Shown: in pieces, positions 1-8,435 of the stretch
How the letters are laid out: every line of letters starts with the position of its first letter
How positions within the stretch are numbered: position 1 is the stretch's first letter
NCBI RefSeq assembly: GCF_019331675.1
Contig: NZ_JAHBBJ010000018.1
Location: forward strand, 1 to 59,930
From: Bifidobacterium miconisargentati
GTDB lineage: Bacteria; Actinomycetota; Actinomycetes; Actinomycetales; Bifidobacteriaceae
Direction: 5' to 3'
Length of the DNA: 59,930 bases
Position numbers and translations under genes: made by a program
Notes under the pieces: generated by a model
The model's input: only the letters and a program-made list of their open reading frames with translations
Told to the model about the DNA's origin: nothing
The model's database searches: none

Positions 1-126
1 GTTCATCAGGCGCTTGCTGGTTGCTTGTTTATCTTGGTCGAAAACATCCTACCCAGGAAGCGCTCTTCTCTTACTCCCTCAACGGCTCAACGACGAACCC
101 ACACCCACGAAAACAACACAAGCGCC
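1..126 (-). mobile_element. Possible end of an ISL3-like insertion sequence
   Basis: Read on the minus strand, the edge at 126 begins GGCGCTTGTGTTGTTTTCG and continues TGGGTG. The IS end at 59806 on the other side of the window begins GGCTTCTGCTGTTTTCG and continues TGGGTT. The two share a 13-nt run and align with one small gap, which suggests terminal repeats of related elements. No transposase frame can be followed inside the 126 bases. This could be a remnant or the tip of an element lying to the left. Confidence 0.35.
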
Positions 127-145
127 ATTTTTTATATAGAGTCTT

Positions 146-345
146 GGCTCCCCTTGCCAGGACGTTGCCGTGAAGCAAGCAGCGGAGCTGCTTGTAGGCA
201 ACGTGCGAGACGACAGTCGAGCGAATAGACTTCGAACGAAGTTCGTCCGTAATTGCAGGACGAGCTGGCCGCTGAAAGCGGTCTGAGGGGTAGTAGGGGA
301 GCGGCGGAAGCCGCGAAACAGACAGCATCGGCCATCAGGCCGATT
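146..345 (+). repeat. Palindromic repeat with nested structured insert, copy 1
   Basis: Starts with GGCTCCCCTTG and closes with CTGAGGGGTAGTAG like the other members of the family, but about 105 bases of insert separate the two halves of the core. The insert can form stems ACGTTGCC/GGCAACGT and CAAGCAGC/GCTGCTTG. A tail with hairpins GCGG/CCGC and CGGCC/GGCCG follows to about 345. The copy at 40947-41145 has the same tail, and both abut the stop codon of a minus-strand gene. Together with the sequence at 1-126 this fills the gene-free stretch 1-353. Confidence 0.75.
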
Positions 346-353
346 CCATTTGA

Positions 354-1124
354 CTACTTCACATTCCTTGCGTAAATATGCGCCATGCCCTTGAAGATCA
401 GGTCCGGGTCGTACACGTCGATGAGATCCGTGTCGTTGGCGAACACGCGCCCCAGCCCGCCGGTGGCGATCACCCTGAAGTCCTCGCCGCCGAGCTCCTT
501 GCGGAACTGCGTGATCGTGCGCTCCACGCCGCCCAGGAACGTGTAATACAGACCGGCCTGCATGCATGTCTTCGTGTTCGTGCCCAGAATCGTGTCCGGC
601 CGGGTGATCTCCACCTCGGGCAGCTGGGCCGTGTCGCCCCACAGGGCCGCGGCGCCCGCACGGATGCCGGTGGTGATGATGCCCGCGTCGATCACGCCGT
701 CGCCGCTCACATGCGTGAACGTGGTGGCCGTGCCGAAATCGGCCACCAGCGCCGGACCGTCGTACGAATAGTACGCGCCGGCGCAATCGGCCAGGATGTC
801 CGCGCCGAGCGACTTCGGGTCGTCGACGCGCACGTTCATGCCGGTCTTGATACCGGGCCCCACCACCATCGGATCGATGTCCAGGAACTTGACGATCGAC
901 GAACGGAACGAATGCATGACCTTCGGCACCACCGAACAGATGATCACGTCATCCACGTCCGCCGGCCGGAAGCCGCTCATCCTGAGGAATTCGGTCAGGA
1001 ACAGCCCGTATTCGTCCGAAGTATGGTTCGCCTTGGTGGTGATGCGGTAGGTGCCGGCGATACGGCCCCCGTCCAGAAAACCAAGCACGATGTTCGTATT
1101 GCCGATGTCAACGGCGACCAGCAT
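354..1124 (-). CDS. coaX: Type III pantothenate kinase
   Basis: Phosphorylates pantothenate with ATP, the first committed step of coenzyme A synthesis in the cytoplasm. The 256-residue length is normal for CoaX. The ASKHA-fold phosphate motif is at the N-terminus (DIGNTN, residues 6-11) and a second glycine-rich motif, ADFGTATTF, lies mid-protein. The start is supported by GGAGGG five bases before the ATG. The gene stands alone on the minus strand, divergent from the peptide-importer operon, and its stop is directly next to repeat DNA. The type III enzyme differs from CoaA and CoaW and is the usual one in many actinobacteria. Identification is firm. Confidence 0.93.
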   Translation of the reverse strand: MLVAVDIGNTNIVLGFLDGGRIAGTYRITTKANHTSDEYGLFLTEFLRMSGFRPADVDDVIICSVVPKVMHSFRSSIVKFLDIDPMVVGPGIKTGMNVRVDDPKSLGADILADCAGAYYSYDGPALVADFGTATTFTHVSGDGVIDAGIITTGIRAGAAALWGDTAQLPEVEITRPDTILGTNTKTCMQAGLYYTFLGGVERTITQFRKELGGEDFRVIATGGLGRVFANDTDLIDVYDPDLIFKGMAHIYARNVK

Positions 1125-1276
1125 GATAACCCTCCAGCTTCGAGATGGATTTCACGGGCCATCCTACCGCCCCGATCCGTATTCGTGAATTACAGTCCCG
1201 CGTCTATGATGGGGCTCCGGTGGTCGACCCGTACGGGCGGCCAACCGCATTTACCGACAATCGAAGAGGAAGAATC

Positions 1277-2899
1277 ATGTCTCAAGACAATGGTGCGCAC
1301 GTCGAAAACGGCGCAACCACGGACGCAAGCCTGGCATCGCGCGCGAAGCAGCCGAAGAAGAACGGCCCGAAGTGGTGGCTGATCTCGCTGATCGCCGTGA
1401 TCGTGGCGGTCGCCGTCGTCATCGGCGTCACCCTGGCCTACGCGAAGAAGGACGACGCCGGCACGTCATCGGCGGACGGTTCCGCAACGGCCAGCACCGT
1501 CACCATCGGCCTCAAACTGGCCCCCACCAACCTCGACATCCGCAACACCGCGGGCTCCGCGCTCGATCAGGTCCTGATCGGCAACGTGTACGAAGGCATC
1601 GTGGCCCGCGACTCCAAGAACCAGGTGGCCCCGGCCATCGCCTCCAGCTGGGAGGAATCCAAGGACGGCCTGACCTACACCTTCCACCTCAACAAGAACA
1701 TGGTCTTCTCCAACGGCGACACGCTCGACGCCGAGGACGTGGCCTGGTCCATCAACGAACTCATCGCCAAGCAGTACCACGACGCCGACGCGCTCGAATC
1801 CGTCAGCAAGGTCGAGGCCAAGGACGCCTCCACCGTGGTCATCACCCTGAAGACCCCGAACTCGAACCTCCTGTGGACCCTCACCGGCCGCGCCGGTCTG
1901 GTGTTCGACAAGGACGCCAAGTACGACCTCAAGACCGAGGCCGTGGGCTCCGGTCCGTACACCGTGGCCAAGTTCGTCGAGAACGACTCCATCACCCTCA
2001 AGGCCAACGCGAAGTACTGGGGCAAGAACAAGGCCAAGACCCCGACCATCGTGGTCAAGTACCTGGCCGACGACAACGCGGCGGTCAACGCGCTGAAGTC
2101 CGGCGACGTGCAGGTGCTCGCCCCGATCACCGAGAACCTGGCCGAGCCGTTCACCTCCGATCCGTCCAAGTACGTGGTCAAGGCCGGCGACGGCACCGAC
2201 AAGTACGTGCTCGGCTTCAACAACGCCTCCGGCTCCAAGCTCGCGGACAAGCGCATCCGCCAGGCCATCCGCTACGCCATCAACCATGACGAGCTCATCG
2301 CCTCCCGCGGCGGCGCGGACAAGGCCCTCGGCGGCCCGATCCCGTCCCTCGACCCCGGTTACGAGGACCTGACCGGCCTGTACCCGTACGACCAGGCCAA
2401 GGCCAAGTCGCTCATGGCCGAGGCCGGCTACTCCGAGGACAAGCCGCTCCAGCTCACCCTGACCTACGCCAACATCTACGGCACCGAACTCGGCGACCAG
2501 CTGCGCTCGCAGTTGAAGCCCATCGGCATCGACCTCAAGGTCAATGTGGTGGAGTTCTCCACCTGGCTGCAGGACGTGTACACCAACCACGACTTCGACC
2601 TCTCGCTCGTGGACCACAACGAGAGCCACGACTTCTACACCTGGACCGACCCGACCTACTACTTCGGGTACGACAACAAGGACGTGCAGAAGCTGTATGC
2701 CGAGGGTATCGCCGCCACCACGGACGAGGAACGCGACGCCAAGTTCGCCCAGGCCGCCAAGCTCATCTCCGAGGACGCGCCGGCCGACTGGCTGTTCAAC
2801 TACCGCATCACCACCGCCACGGCCAAGGGCGTGAAGGGCTTCCCGTTCAACCTCAACCAGACCGTCCTGCCGCTGTATAACGTGACGTATACGAAGTAG
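1277..2899 (+). CDS. Peptide ABC transporter substrate-binding protein (DppA/OppA-like, SBP family 5)
   Basis: Extracellular binding protein that would capture di- or oligopeptides for the permease and ATPase genes downstream. It has 540 residues, typical for family 5. A charged N-terminus is followed by a hydrophobic stretch at about residues 33-54. There is no lipobox cysteine; an AYA site suggests either signal-peptidase cleavage or an uncleaved anchor. The SBP_bac_5 domain starts near residue 75. I chose the ATG at 1277 because AGAGGAAGAATC precedes it; in-frame upstream codons from 1145 lack a ribosome site. The gap of about 200 bases to the permease gene holds two inverted repeats. Substrate is inferred, not shown. 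Confidence 0.88.
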   Translation: MSQDNGAHVENGATTDASLASRAKQPKKNGPKWWLISLIAVIVAVAVVIGVTLAYAKKDDAGTSSADGSATASTVTIGLKLAPTNLDIRNTAGSALDQVLIGNVYEGIVARDSKNQVAPAIASSWEESKDGLTYTFHLNKNMVFSNGDTLDAEDVAWSINELIAKQYHDADALESVSKVEAKDASTVVITLKTPNSNLLWTLTGRAGLVFDKDAKYDLKTEAVGSGPYTVAKFVENDSITLKANAKYWGKNKAKTPTIVVKYLADDNAAVNALKSGDVQVLAPITENLAEPFTSDPSKYVVKAGDGTDKYVLGFNNASGSKLADKRIRQAIRYAINHDELIASRGGADKALGGPIPSLDPGYEDLTGLYPYDQAKAKSLMAEAGYSEDKPLQLTLTYANIYGTELGDQLRSQLKPIGIDLKVNVVEFSTWLQDVYTNHDFDLSLVDHNESHDFYTWTDPTYYFGYDNKDVQKLYAEGIAATTDEERDAKFAQAAKLISEDAPADWLFNYRITTATAKGVKGFPFNLNQTVLPLYNVTYTK

Positions 2900-2911
2900 G
2901 CCATCGTTCTC

Positions 2912-2960
2912 GGCTCCCCTTGTCAGGGGAGCTGTCACCGCAGGTGACTGAGGGGTAGTT
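2912..2960 (+). repeat. Palindromic intergenic repeat, copy 2
   Basis: Core GGCTCCCCTTGTCAGGGGAGC, a short hairpin, then CTGAGGGGTAGT. With the oppositely oriented copy at 3014-3061 it forms a large inverted pair between the binding-protein gene and the permease genes. It may act as a partial terminator or RNA-stability stem that lets the binding protein be made in excess. Confidence 0.85.
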
Positions 2961-3013
2961 CATGACGACGTGTTGCAAAACATCGGAAACTGAATCAACA
3001 CAACCAGCGTAGG

Positions 3014-3061
3014 ACTACCCCTCAGTCGGCTTCGCCGCCAGCTCCCCTGACAAGGGGAGCC
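3014..3061 (-). repeat. Palindromic intergenic repeat, copy 3
   Basis: Reverse-oriented member (ACTACCCCTCAGTCGGC at its left edge). It pairs in sequence with the copy at 2912-2960, about 50 bases away. Confidence 0.85.
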
Positions 3062-3106
3062 GAGGTCATCGGCGACTGGCAAGCCCAATAGAAAGGAAGC
3101 ACGGCA

Positions 3107-4084
3107 ATGCGATTCGTCGTCCGCCGACTGCTGCTGTTCGTGGCGGCGCTGTTCGGCCTGTCCGTCGTGGTGTTCGCGGCGCTGCGCATCCTGCCCGGCG
3201 ACGTGGCATCCATCATGGCCGGCGTGAACGCCCCGCCTGAGAAGGCGGCCCAACTGCGCGAGCAACTGGGACTCAACCGTCCGCTCGTCATCCAATACCT
3301 CGACTGGATGGGCGCGCTCCTGCACGGCGACTTCGGCACGTCGATCCTGACCGGCCGCTCCGTGACCTCGCTGGTCGCCTCCCGCGCTTCCATCACCTTC
3401 CCCCTGATTATCCTGGGCCTGCTCATCGCCCTCGCCATCGGCCTGCCGCTCGGATGCGCGGCCGTGCTGGCCCGCTCGGCCCGCGTGCGCGCGGCGTTCC
3501 ACGTACTCGCCATCATCGGCGGCGCCGTGCCCGCGCTCTGGAGCGGACTGCTGCTCATCCTCCTGTTCGGCAAGGGAACGGGCCTCGTCGGCATCCTGCC
3601 CTCACAGGGATTCCCGATGGACGGCTGGACCACTCCTGGCCGGGCGCTGCTCGCATTGATCCTGCCGGCCCTCTCGGTCGGCATCATCGTGGGCGCATCC
3701 CTCATGCGGTACACCCGTTCGGCATTGGGCGACCTGGCGGACTCCGGCTACATCGACATGGCGCGTTCCTGCGGCATGACACGCACCCAGGCCGTGCTGC
3801 GCGTCGGATTGCGGCTCGCCACCCCGCAGCTCGTCTCGGTGATCGGCCTGACCTTCGCCTCGATGATCACCGGGGTCATGGTCATCGAGAACCTATTCGC
3901 CCTGCCCGGCATCGGCAACGGGCTCGTGACCGACGTGGGCAACCGCGACCTCATCGCCGTGCAAAGCGAGCTGTTCCTGCTCGCTGCGTTCTTCCTGGGC
4001 GTGGGCCTTGTGGTGGACGTGCTGCACCGCATCCTCGACCCGCGGCTCAAATCCGCGGATACCGTATCGGAGGTGGCCGCATGA
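3107..4084 (+). CDS. Peptide ABC transporter permease (DppB/OppB-like)
   Basis: Integral membrane subunit of a peptide importer. The 325 residues open with the typical DppB first helix and LPGDVA segment, and have about six transmembrane helices. An EAA-type cytoplasmic loop (ARSCGMTRTQAVLR) in the second half would contact the ATPases. AGAAAGGAAG lies just upstream of the ATG. The stop overlaps the next start (ATGA), showing translational coupling with the second permease. It belongs to the operon 1277-6858. Confidence 0.9.
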   Translation: MRFVVRRLLLFVAALFGLSVVVFAALRILPGDVASIMAGVNAPPEKAAQLREQLGLNRPLVIQYLDWMGALLHGDFGTSILTGRSVTSLVASRASITFPLIILGLLIALAIGLPLGCAAVLARSARVRAAFHVLAIIGGAVPALWSGLLLILLFGKGTGLVGILPSQGFPMDGWTTPGRALLALILPALSVGIIVGASLMRYTRSALGDLADSGYIDMARSCGMTRTQAVLRVGLRLATPQLVSVIGLTFASMITGVMVIENLFALPGIGNGLVTDVGNRDLIAVQSELFLLAAFFLGVGLVVDVLHRILDPRLKSADTVSEVAA

Positions 4085-5127
4085 GCAACACCATGCGGAA
4101 AGTCTGCTCGCCCGGTGCCGGCGAAACCGCTGCGCACACCGTTGCGCACAAGCCCTTGCGTCGTTTCTCCATCGTTCTGCGGTCCATCTGGCGGCGCGGC
4201 GAAGGCAAATTCACGCTTATCGTGCTGGCGTTGTGGCTCGCCGTGGCGCTGGTCTCCCTCGTCTGGACCCCGCAGTCCCTGTGGACTACGGACGGATACC
4301 ATGTGTGGGCCAAGCCCTCCGCCTCGCACTGGCTCGGCACCGACGGCACCGGCGCCGACGTGTTCAGCTGGCTCATGGCCGGCTCGCGCACCAACCTGCT
4401 CATCGTGGTGCTCACCGTGGCGTTGTCCGCCGTATGGGGACTGGCCCTGGTCGCCGCGATGGTGGCCCGCACCCCCGCGCTCGCCGGCACGTCCGTGGTG
4501 GTGGTCGACGCGCTCATCTCCATCCCCACCGTGCTCATCGCTCTGATTCTGGCCGTGCCGCTGGGCGCATCCATCGCCGTGATCGTGGTGGCCTGCGGCT
4601 TCGGCTACGGGCTCAACCTGGCCCGCGTGGCGCGTCCGGCCGCCCTGCTCGCTGCCCGTTCGGCGTACGTGGAATCGGCGAGGGCCAATGGCGCGAGCGG
4701 CCGGCGCGTGCTCGTCAGCCACATCATCCCCAACATCCTGCCCGTGCTGGCCGTGCAGCTTTCGCTGTCCGCGGGAACGGCGGTATTGGCCGAATCGGGC
4801 CTGACCTACCTCGGCATCGGCGTGCCCTCCGGCGTGCCGAGCTGGGGCCATTCGCTGGCCACGTCGGTCAAGCTCATCAACGTGTTCCCCCTGACCGTGC
4901 TGTGGCCGGGCCTCATCGTCACCGTGGTGGTCGTGGCCCTCAACGTGTTCGGCGACGTGCTGCGCGACGCCGTCGATCCGGTGGCCAATCCCGCGCTGCG
5001 TCAGGCCGTCGCGCAGTCCGCCGGTGCAGCGGACAATGCGACCACCAATCCGTCCGCCGCGCCGGTTGCACGGAATACGGGCGTCTCGGAAATTGCTGAA
5101 GATGATGGGGAAGGAGCCGAACGATGA
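4081..5127 (+). CDS. Peptide ABC transporter permease (DppC/OppC-like)
   Basis: Second membrane subunit of the peptide importer, 348 residues. An N-terminal cytoplasmic tail of about 45 residues precedes the first helix. The DppC signature HWLGTDGTGADVFS follows it, and the EAA loop (VESARANGASGRR) lies in the second half. The ATG overlaps the upstream stop by four bases and the end overlaps the next gene by four bases, so the subunits are translationally coupled. The last 50 residues are low-complexity and probably disordered. Function is secure at family level; the transported peptide is unknown. Confidence 0.9.
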   Translation: MSNTMRKVCSPGAGETAAHTVAHKPLRRFSIVLRSIWRRGEGKFTLIVLALWLAVALVSLVWTPQSLWTTDGYHVWAKPSASHWLGTDGTGADVFSWLMAGSRTNLLIVVLTVALSAVWGLALVAAMVARTPALAGTSVVVVDALISIPTVLIALILAVPLGASIAVIVVACGFGYGLNLARVARPAALLAARSAYVESARANGASGRRVLVSHIIPNILPVLAVQLSLSAGTAVLAESGLTYLGIGVPSGVPSWGHSLATSVKLINVFPLTVLWPGLIVTVVVVALNVFGDVLRDAVDPVANPALRQAVAQSAGAADNATTNPSAAPVARNTGVSEIAEDDGEGAER

Positions 5128-5918
5128 GCATCCAAGTACGTGACCTGACCATCACCATCGGCGGCAAGCCCATCGTCTCCGACGCGGATCTCGACATCGC
5201 GGACGGCGAGCGGGTGGGCCTCATCGGCTCGTCCGGTTCCGGCAAATCCATGATCTCCAAGGCGATGCTGGGGCTGCTGCCGCGGAACGCCACGGCATCC
5301 GGCTCCATCGTCATGGGAAGTACCGACGTGATCGGCCTGCACGAACGCGCGCTCGCCGACCTCCGCGGCCGGTATGTGGGCACGGTGTTCCAGAATCCGG
5401 CCGCCTCGCTGAACCCGGTGATGACCGTGGGCCAGCAGATCGCGCTGCCCCTGAAGCTCCATTACGACCTCACCAAGGCCGAACGGGCCGAGCGCGTGGC
5501 CGTGATGCTCGCCAAGGTCGGCCTTGACGGGGAGGTGACGGGCAAATACCCGCATGAACTGTCCGGCGGGCAGCAGCAGCGCGTCGGCATCGCCACCGCC
5601 CTGATCACCTCGCCCCGGTTCATCATCGCCGATGAGCCGACCACCGCGCTCGATTCCGTCACGCAACGCCAGATCGTGGACCTGCTGACCTCGCTGGTGG
5701 ACGGCGCCGGCGCCTCGATGCTGTTCATCACGCACGACTTCTCCGTGCTCGCCCGCGCCACCACGCGCTGCTACGTGCTGGACGCCGGACGCATCGTGGA
5801 GTCCGGCCCGACCGCGGAATTGCTGGCCTCGCCCGCGACCGCACAGGCCCGCGAACTCGTCTCCGCGGCCCGTCTGCTCACCCTCCGTGCCGGCGGGAAG
5901 GAGGAATCCCATGACTGA
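5124..5918 (+). CDS. Peptide ABC transporter ATP-binding protein (DppD/OppD-like)
   Basis: Cytoplasmic ATPase that powers the importer. The 264 residues contain Walker A GSSGSGKS, the Q-loop region FQNPAASLNP, signature LSGGQQQR, Walker B IIADEPTTALD and the H-loop histidine in FITHDF. The protein is shorter than many OppD proteins and lacks the long C-terminal oligopeptide-transporter extension. It overlaps its neighbours on both sides (4 and 8 bases), consistent with a single operon. It would form a heterodimer with the ATPase encoded next. Confidence 0.9.
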   Translation: MSIQVRDLTITIGGKPIVSDADLDIADGERVGLIGSSGSGKSMISKAMLGLLPRNATASGSIVMGSTDVIGLHERALADLRGRYVGTVFQNPAASLNPVMTVGQQIALPLKLHYDLTKAERAERVAVMLAKVGLDGEVTGKYPHELSGGQQQRVGIATALITSPRFIIADEPTTALDSVTQRQIVDLLTSLVDGAGASMLFITHDFSVLARATTRCYVLDAGRIVESGPTAELLASPATAQARELVSAARLLTLRAGGKEESHD

Positions 5919-6858
5919 CCGTGTTTTGGCCGCTTCCGTCGAGACTGCTGGCGGCCGTAGGTTGACCGGGGGAGAGGCTGCCATGACGGAACGCCGTGAT
6001 ACCGGGAAGACCGAACCGTTGCTCGTCGCGCGTGACATCAACGCCTCGTTCGCCGACCGTGTCATGCATCGCGGCCTGTTCGGCTTCGGTCGGTCCCATG
6101 CCTCCCGACGTCAGGTGCTGTTCGGCGTCTCCGCCGAAGTGCATGCGGGGGAGTGTCTGGCCGTGATCGGCGCCTCCGGCTCCGGCAAGACCACGCTCAC
6201 CCGCATCATGCTGGGCCTGGCCGCCGCCGATTCCGGCAGCATCGAGTACCGCGGTGAGGAGGTCGGCCGCGGTTCGGTCGGCAGCCGTGCGCTGCGCGCC
6301 GAATCGTCCATCGTGTTCCAGGACCCGTTCGGCTCGCTCGACCCGCGCTGGACCGTGGAACGTTCGGTGTCCGAACCGTTGTGGCTGCGTCGGCGCGCCC
6401 TCGGGTTCGCCGTGGACGAGGTGGAGGGCAAGGCCGCGCAGGCGCTCGCCCGCGTGGGACTCGACCCGCGCGTGTTCCTCGGCCGGTACCCGTGCGATCT
6501 GTCCGGCGGCCAGGCGCAGCGCGTGGCCATCGCCCGCGCCATCGTGGCCAACCCGCGGCTCATCCTGGCCGACGAGCCGATGAGCGCCATCGATGTGGCC
6601 GCCCGCGTGCAGATCCTCGAGACCTTCCAGTCGATCCTTTCCGGCGAGGGCTCGGGCGCCGTCGATACCGCCACGGGCCAGCCGATCCGGCCCGCCATCA
6701 TCATGGTCTCCCATGACCTCGGCGTGGTCCAGCACATCGCCGACCGCATCCTGGTGCTCCGCGAGGGACACGTGGTCGAATCCGGTCCCACCGACGCGGT
6801 GCTCGACAACCCCCAATCCGACTACACCCGCCAGCTCATCGCCGCCGCATCGCTGTAG
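5911..6858 (+). CDS. Peptide ABC transporter ATP-binding protein (DppF/OppF-like)
   Basis: Second ATPase of the importer, 315 residues. About 30 variable residues precede the ABC domain, which has Walker A GASGSGKTT, signature LSGGQAQR, Walker B ILADEPMSAID and a switch histidine in MVSHDLG. A short insertion between Walker B and the H-loop (around SGEGSGAVDTATG) is slightly unusual. I chose the ATG at 5911 because GGAAGGAGG ends about six bases before it; an upstream in-frame codon at 5887 has no such site. It is the last gene of the operon. Confidence 0.88.
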   Translation: MTDRVLAASVETAGGRRLTGGEAAMTERRDTGKTEPLLVARDINASFADRVMHRGLFGFGRSHASRRQVLFGVSAEVHAGECLAVIGASGSGKTTLTRIMLGLAAADSGSIEYRGEEVGRGSVGSRALRAESSIVFQDPFGSLDPRWTVERSVSEPLWLRRRALGFAVDEVEGKAAQALARVGLDPRVFLGRYPCDLSGGQAQRVAIARAIVANPRLILADEPMSAIDVAARVQILETFQSILSGEGSGAVDTATGQPIRPAIIMVSHDLGVVQHIADRILVLREGHVVESGPTDAVLDNPQSDYTRQLIAAASL

Positions 6859-6887
6859 CGCTTTGCCTCGCGGCGTGGCTGATGATG

Positions 6888-6937
6888 TTGACGGTGGACG
6901 CTTTCGGTTATATGGTTAGTTACATGAGTAACTAACC
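6888..6937 (+). promoter_or_regulatory. Promoter and operator of the GntR/ABC exporter operon
   Basis: TTGACG at 6888-6893 and a TATATG/TATGGT -10 around 6910-6916 form a plausible promoter. Directly on it lies a perfect inverted repeat, GGTTAGTTAC at 6914-6923 and GTAACTAACC at 6928-6937, separated by ATGA. The position fits an operator for the GntR-family regulator encoded about 190 bases downstream. A palindromic repeat copy sits between, in what would be the 5' leader. Confidence 0.6.
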
Positions 6938-6991
6938 AATGAGGTTGGCGTGAGACCGATCAAACCAGGATTGCCGTAAATCTCAGGTTGG

Positions 6992-7039
6992 ACTACCCCT
7001 CAGTCGGCTTTGCCGACAGCTCCCCTGACAAGGGGAGCC
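6992..7039 (-). repeat. Palindromic intergenic repeat, copy 4
   Basis: Reverse-oriented family member ending AAGGGGAGCC. It lies inside the likely 5' leader of the GntR/ABC operon. Confidence 0.85.
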
Positions 7040-7126
7040 GAGGAGGGGCATTTTGGTTGGTGAAACCGCTGCTTCTCCGCCCATCCACATCCAAGACGGC
7101 TTCGTCCCAAGGAGGTGAGCCAAGCC

Positions 7127-7495
7127 TTGCACTTCGATGATTCCAGCGGCGAGCCGCTGTTCAGGCAAGTGGCCGACCAGCTCAACGAAGCGATCGTGTC
7201 GGGCCTGTACCGGGAAGGTGAGCAAGTGCCCAGCACCACCGAAATATCGACCACATACCGCATCAATCCCGCCACCGTGCTCAAAGGCATGAACCTGCTC
7301 GTGGAGCGCGGACTGCTCGAAAAGCGCCGCGGACTGGGCATGTTCGTGGCCCCCGGAGCCGCGGCCCGCGCACGGGGCGCCAAACGAGATGAGTTCCTGG
7401 ACAACCGTCTTCCGCAGTTCATCGCCGAAGCGCGACGACTCGGCTTCGGTCCCAAGGAACTGACCGAGCTGATCGAGAAGGAGTACGCATCATGA
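7127..7495 (+). CDS. GntR-family transcriptional regulator (YtrA-like)
   Basis: Small DNA-binding regulator of 122 residues. The winged helix-turn-helix of the GntR family fills about residues 8-75 (PLFRQVADQL at the start, wing GLGMFV). Only a short dimerisation helix follows, as in the YtrA subfamily. AAGGAGGTGA at 7109-7118 would place translation at the TTG at 7127, with eight bases of spacing; a GTG at 7115 lies inside that ribosome site and is less likely. The gene overlaps the ABC ATPase gene by four bases. YtrA-type proteins usually repress their own operon with the neighbouring ABC transporter, and a perfect palindrome at the upstream promoter fits that. Confidence 0.85.
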   Translation: MHFDDSSGEPLFRQVADQLNEAIVSGLYREGEQVPSTTEISTTYRINPATVLKGMNLLVERGLLEKRRGLGMFVAPGAAARARGAKRDEFLDNRLPQFIAEARRLGFGPKELTELIEKEYAS

Positions 7496-8433
7496 ATGCG
7501 AACCTGACCATCACCGACCTCAGCAAACGGTACGGTTCGACCGTGGCGCTGGACGGCGTGAACCTCACGCTCCGGCCCGCCATCCACGGCCTGTTCGGAC
7601 GCAACGGCGCCGGCAAATCCACGCTGCTCGGCGTCATCGCCAACCGACTGCTCCCGGACGGCGGCGCAGTCGAACTGGACGGTGCGAACGTTCGCGAGAA
7701 CGAATCCGCGCAATCGCGCATCTACCTGGTCAACGAGACGCTGCCGTTCCTGCTCGGCGCGCGCATCAGCACCATCTTCAAACGGGAGGAGCGCTACTAC
7801 GGCGGCTTCGACTGGCCGTTCAGCGCACGCATGCTCGCCGCGTTCGGTATCGAACCGGGCAGGGCATACGGCCATCTCTCACTCGGCCAACGTATGATCG
7901 TGCGACTGGTCGCCGCCCTGTGCGTGCCGACGGACGTGCTGCTCCTGGACGAGCCGGTGCTCGGCCTCGACGCCGTGAACCGCGACCTGTTCTACCGGTT
8001 CCTGCTCGAATCCTACGGCGAACGTCCCCGCATCATCGTGATCTCCACCCACATCATCGACGAGATCGCGCACATCGTGGAACGCGCGGCCATCATCGAC
8101 CACGGCCGTATCATCGATGCATTCGACGCCGAATCCGTGGGTTCCCGCGCCACAGTGCTTACGGGGGAGTCGGCGTGCGTCGGGTCGTTCGTGGAGGACT
8201 GTGGATTGCAGGTCATCTCCCGCGAAACGATGGGACGACTGGCCACCGTCATCGTGCGCGGGCCCGTGGAGGCGGCCGACCTGCCCTCCGGCATCGCCGC
8301 CAGCGCACTCGGATTGCAGGACTACGTCATCCGCGTCACGTCCGGGGCGGTCGGCCCGGACATGCCGGATATCTCCGATCATCAAGAGGCCGGCGATGAG
8401 ACCGGTGCCGTATCGAGCAGCAAAGGGGAGTAA
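7492..8433 (+). CDS. ABC transporter ATP-binding protein
   Basis: 313-residue cytoplasmic ATPase of an ABC-2-type exporter. It has Walker A GRNGAGKST, Walker B VLLLDEPVLGLD and a switch histidine in ISTHIIDE. The signature LSLGQRM departs from LSGGQ but is common in this group. A C-terminal tail of about 90 residues follows the ABC core. It is translationally coupled to the GntR regulator upstream and followed by the membrane subunit gene two bases downstream. The substrate is unknown; relatives are linked to cell-envelope stress or antibiotic export. Confidence 0.85.
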   Translation: MNANLTITDLSKRYGSTVALDGVNLTLRPAIHGLFGRNGAGKSTLLGVIANRLLPDGGAVELDGANVRENESAQSRIYLVNETLPFLLGARISTIFKREERYYGGFDWPFSARMLAAFGIEPGRAYGHLSLGQRMIVRLVAALCVPTDVLLLDEPVLGLDAVNRDLFYRFLLESYGERPRIIVISTHIIDEIAHIVERAAIIDHGRIIDAFDAESVGSRATVLTGESACVGSFVEDCGLQVISRETMGRLATVIVRGPVEAADLPSGIAASALGLQDYVIRVTSGAVGPDMPDISDHQEAGDETGAVSSSKGE

Positions 8434-8435
8434 CG

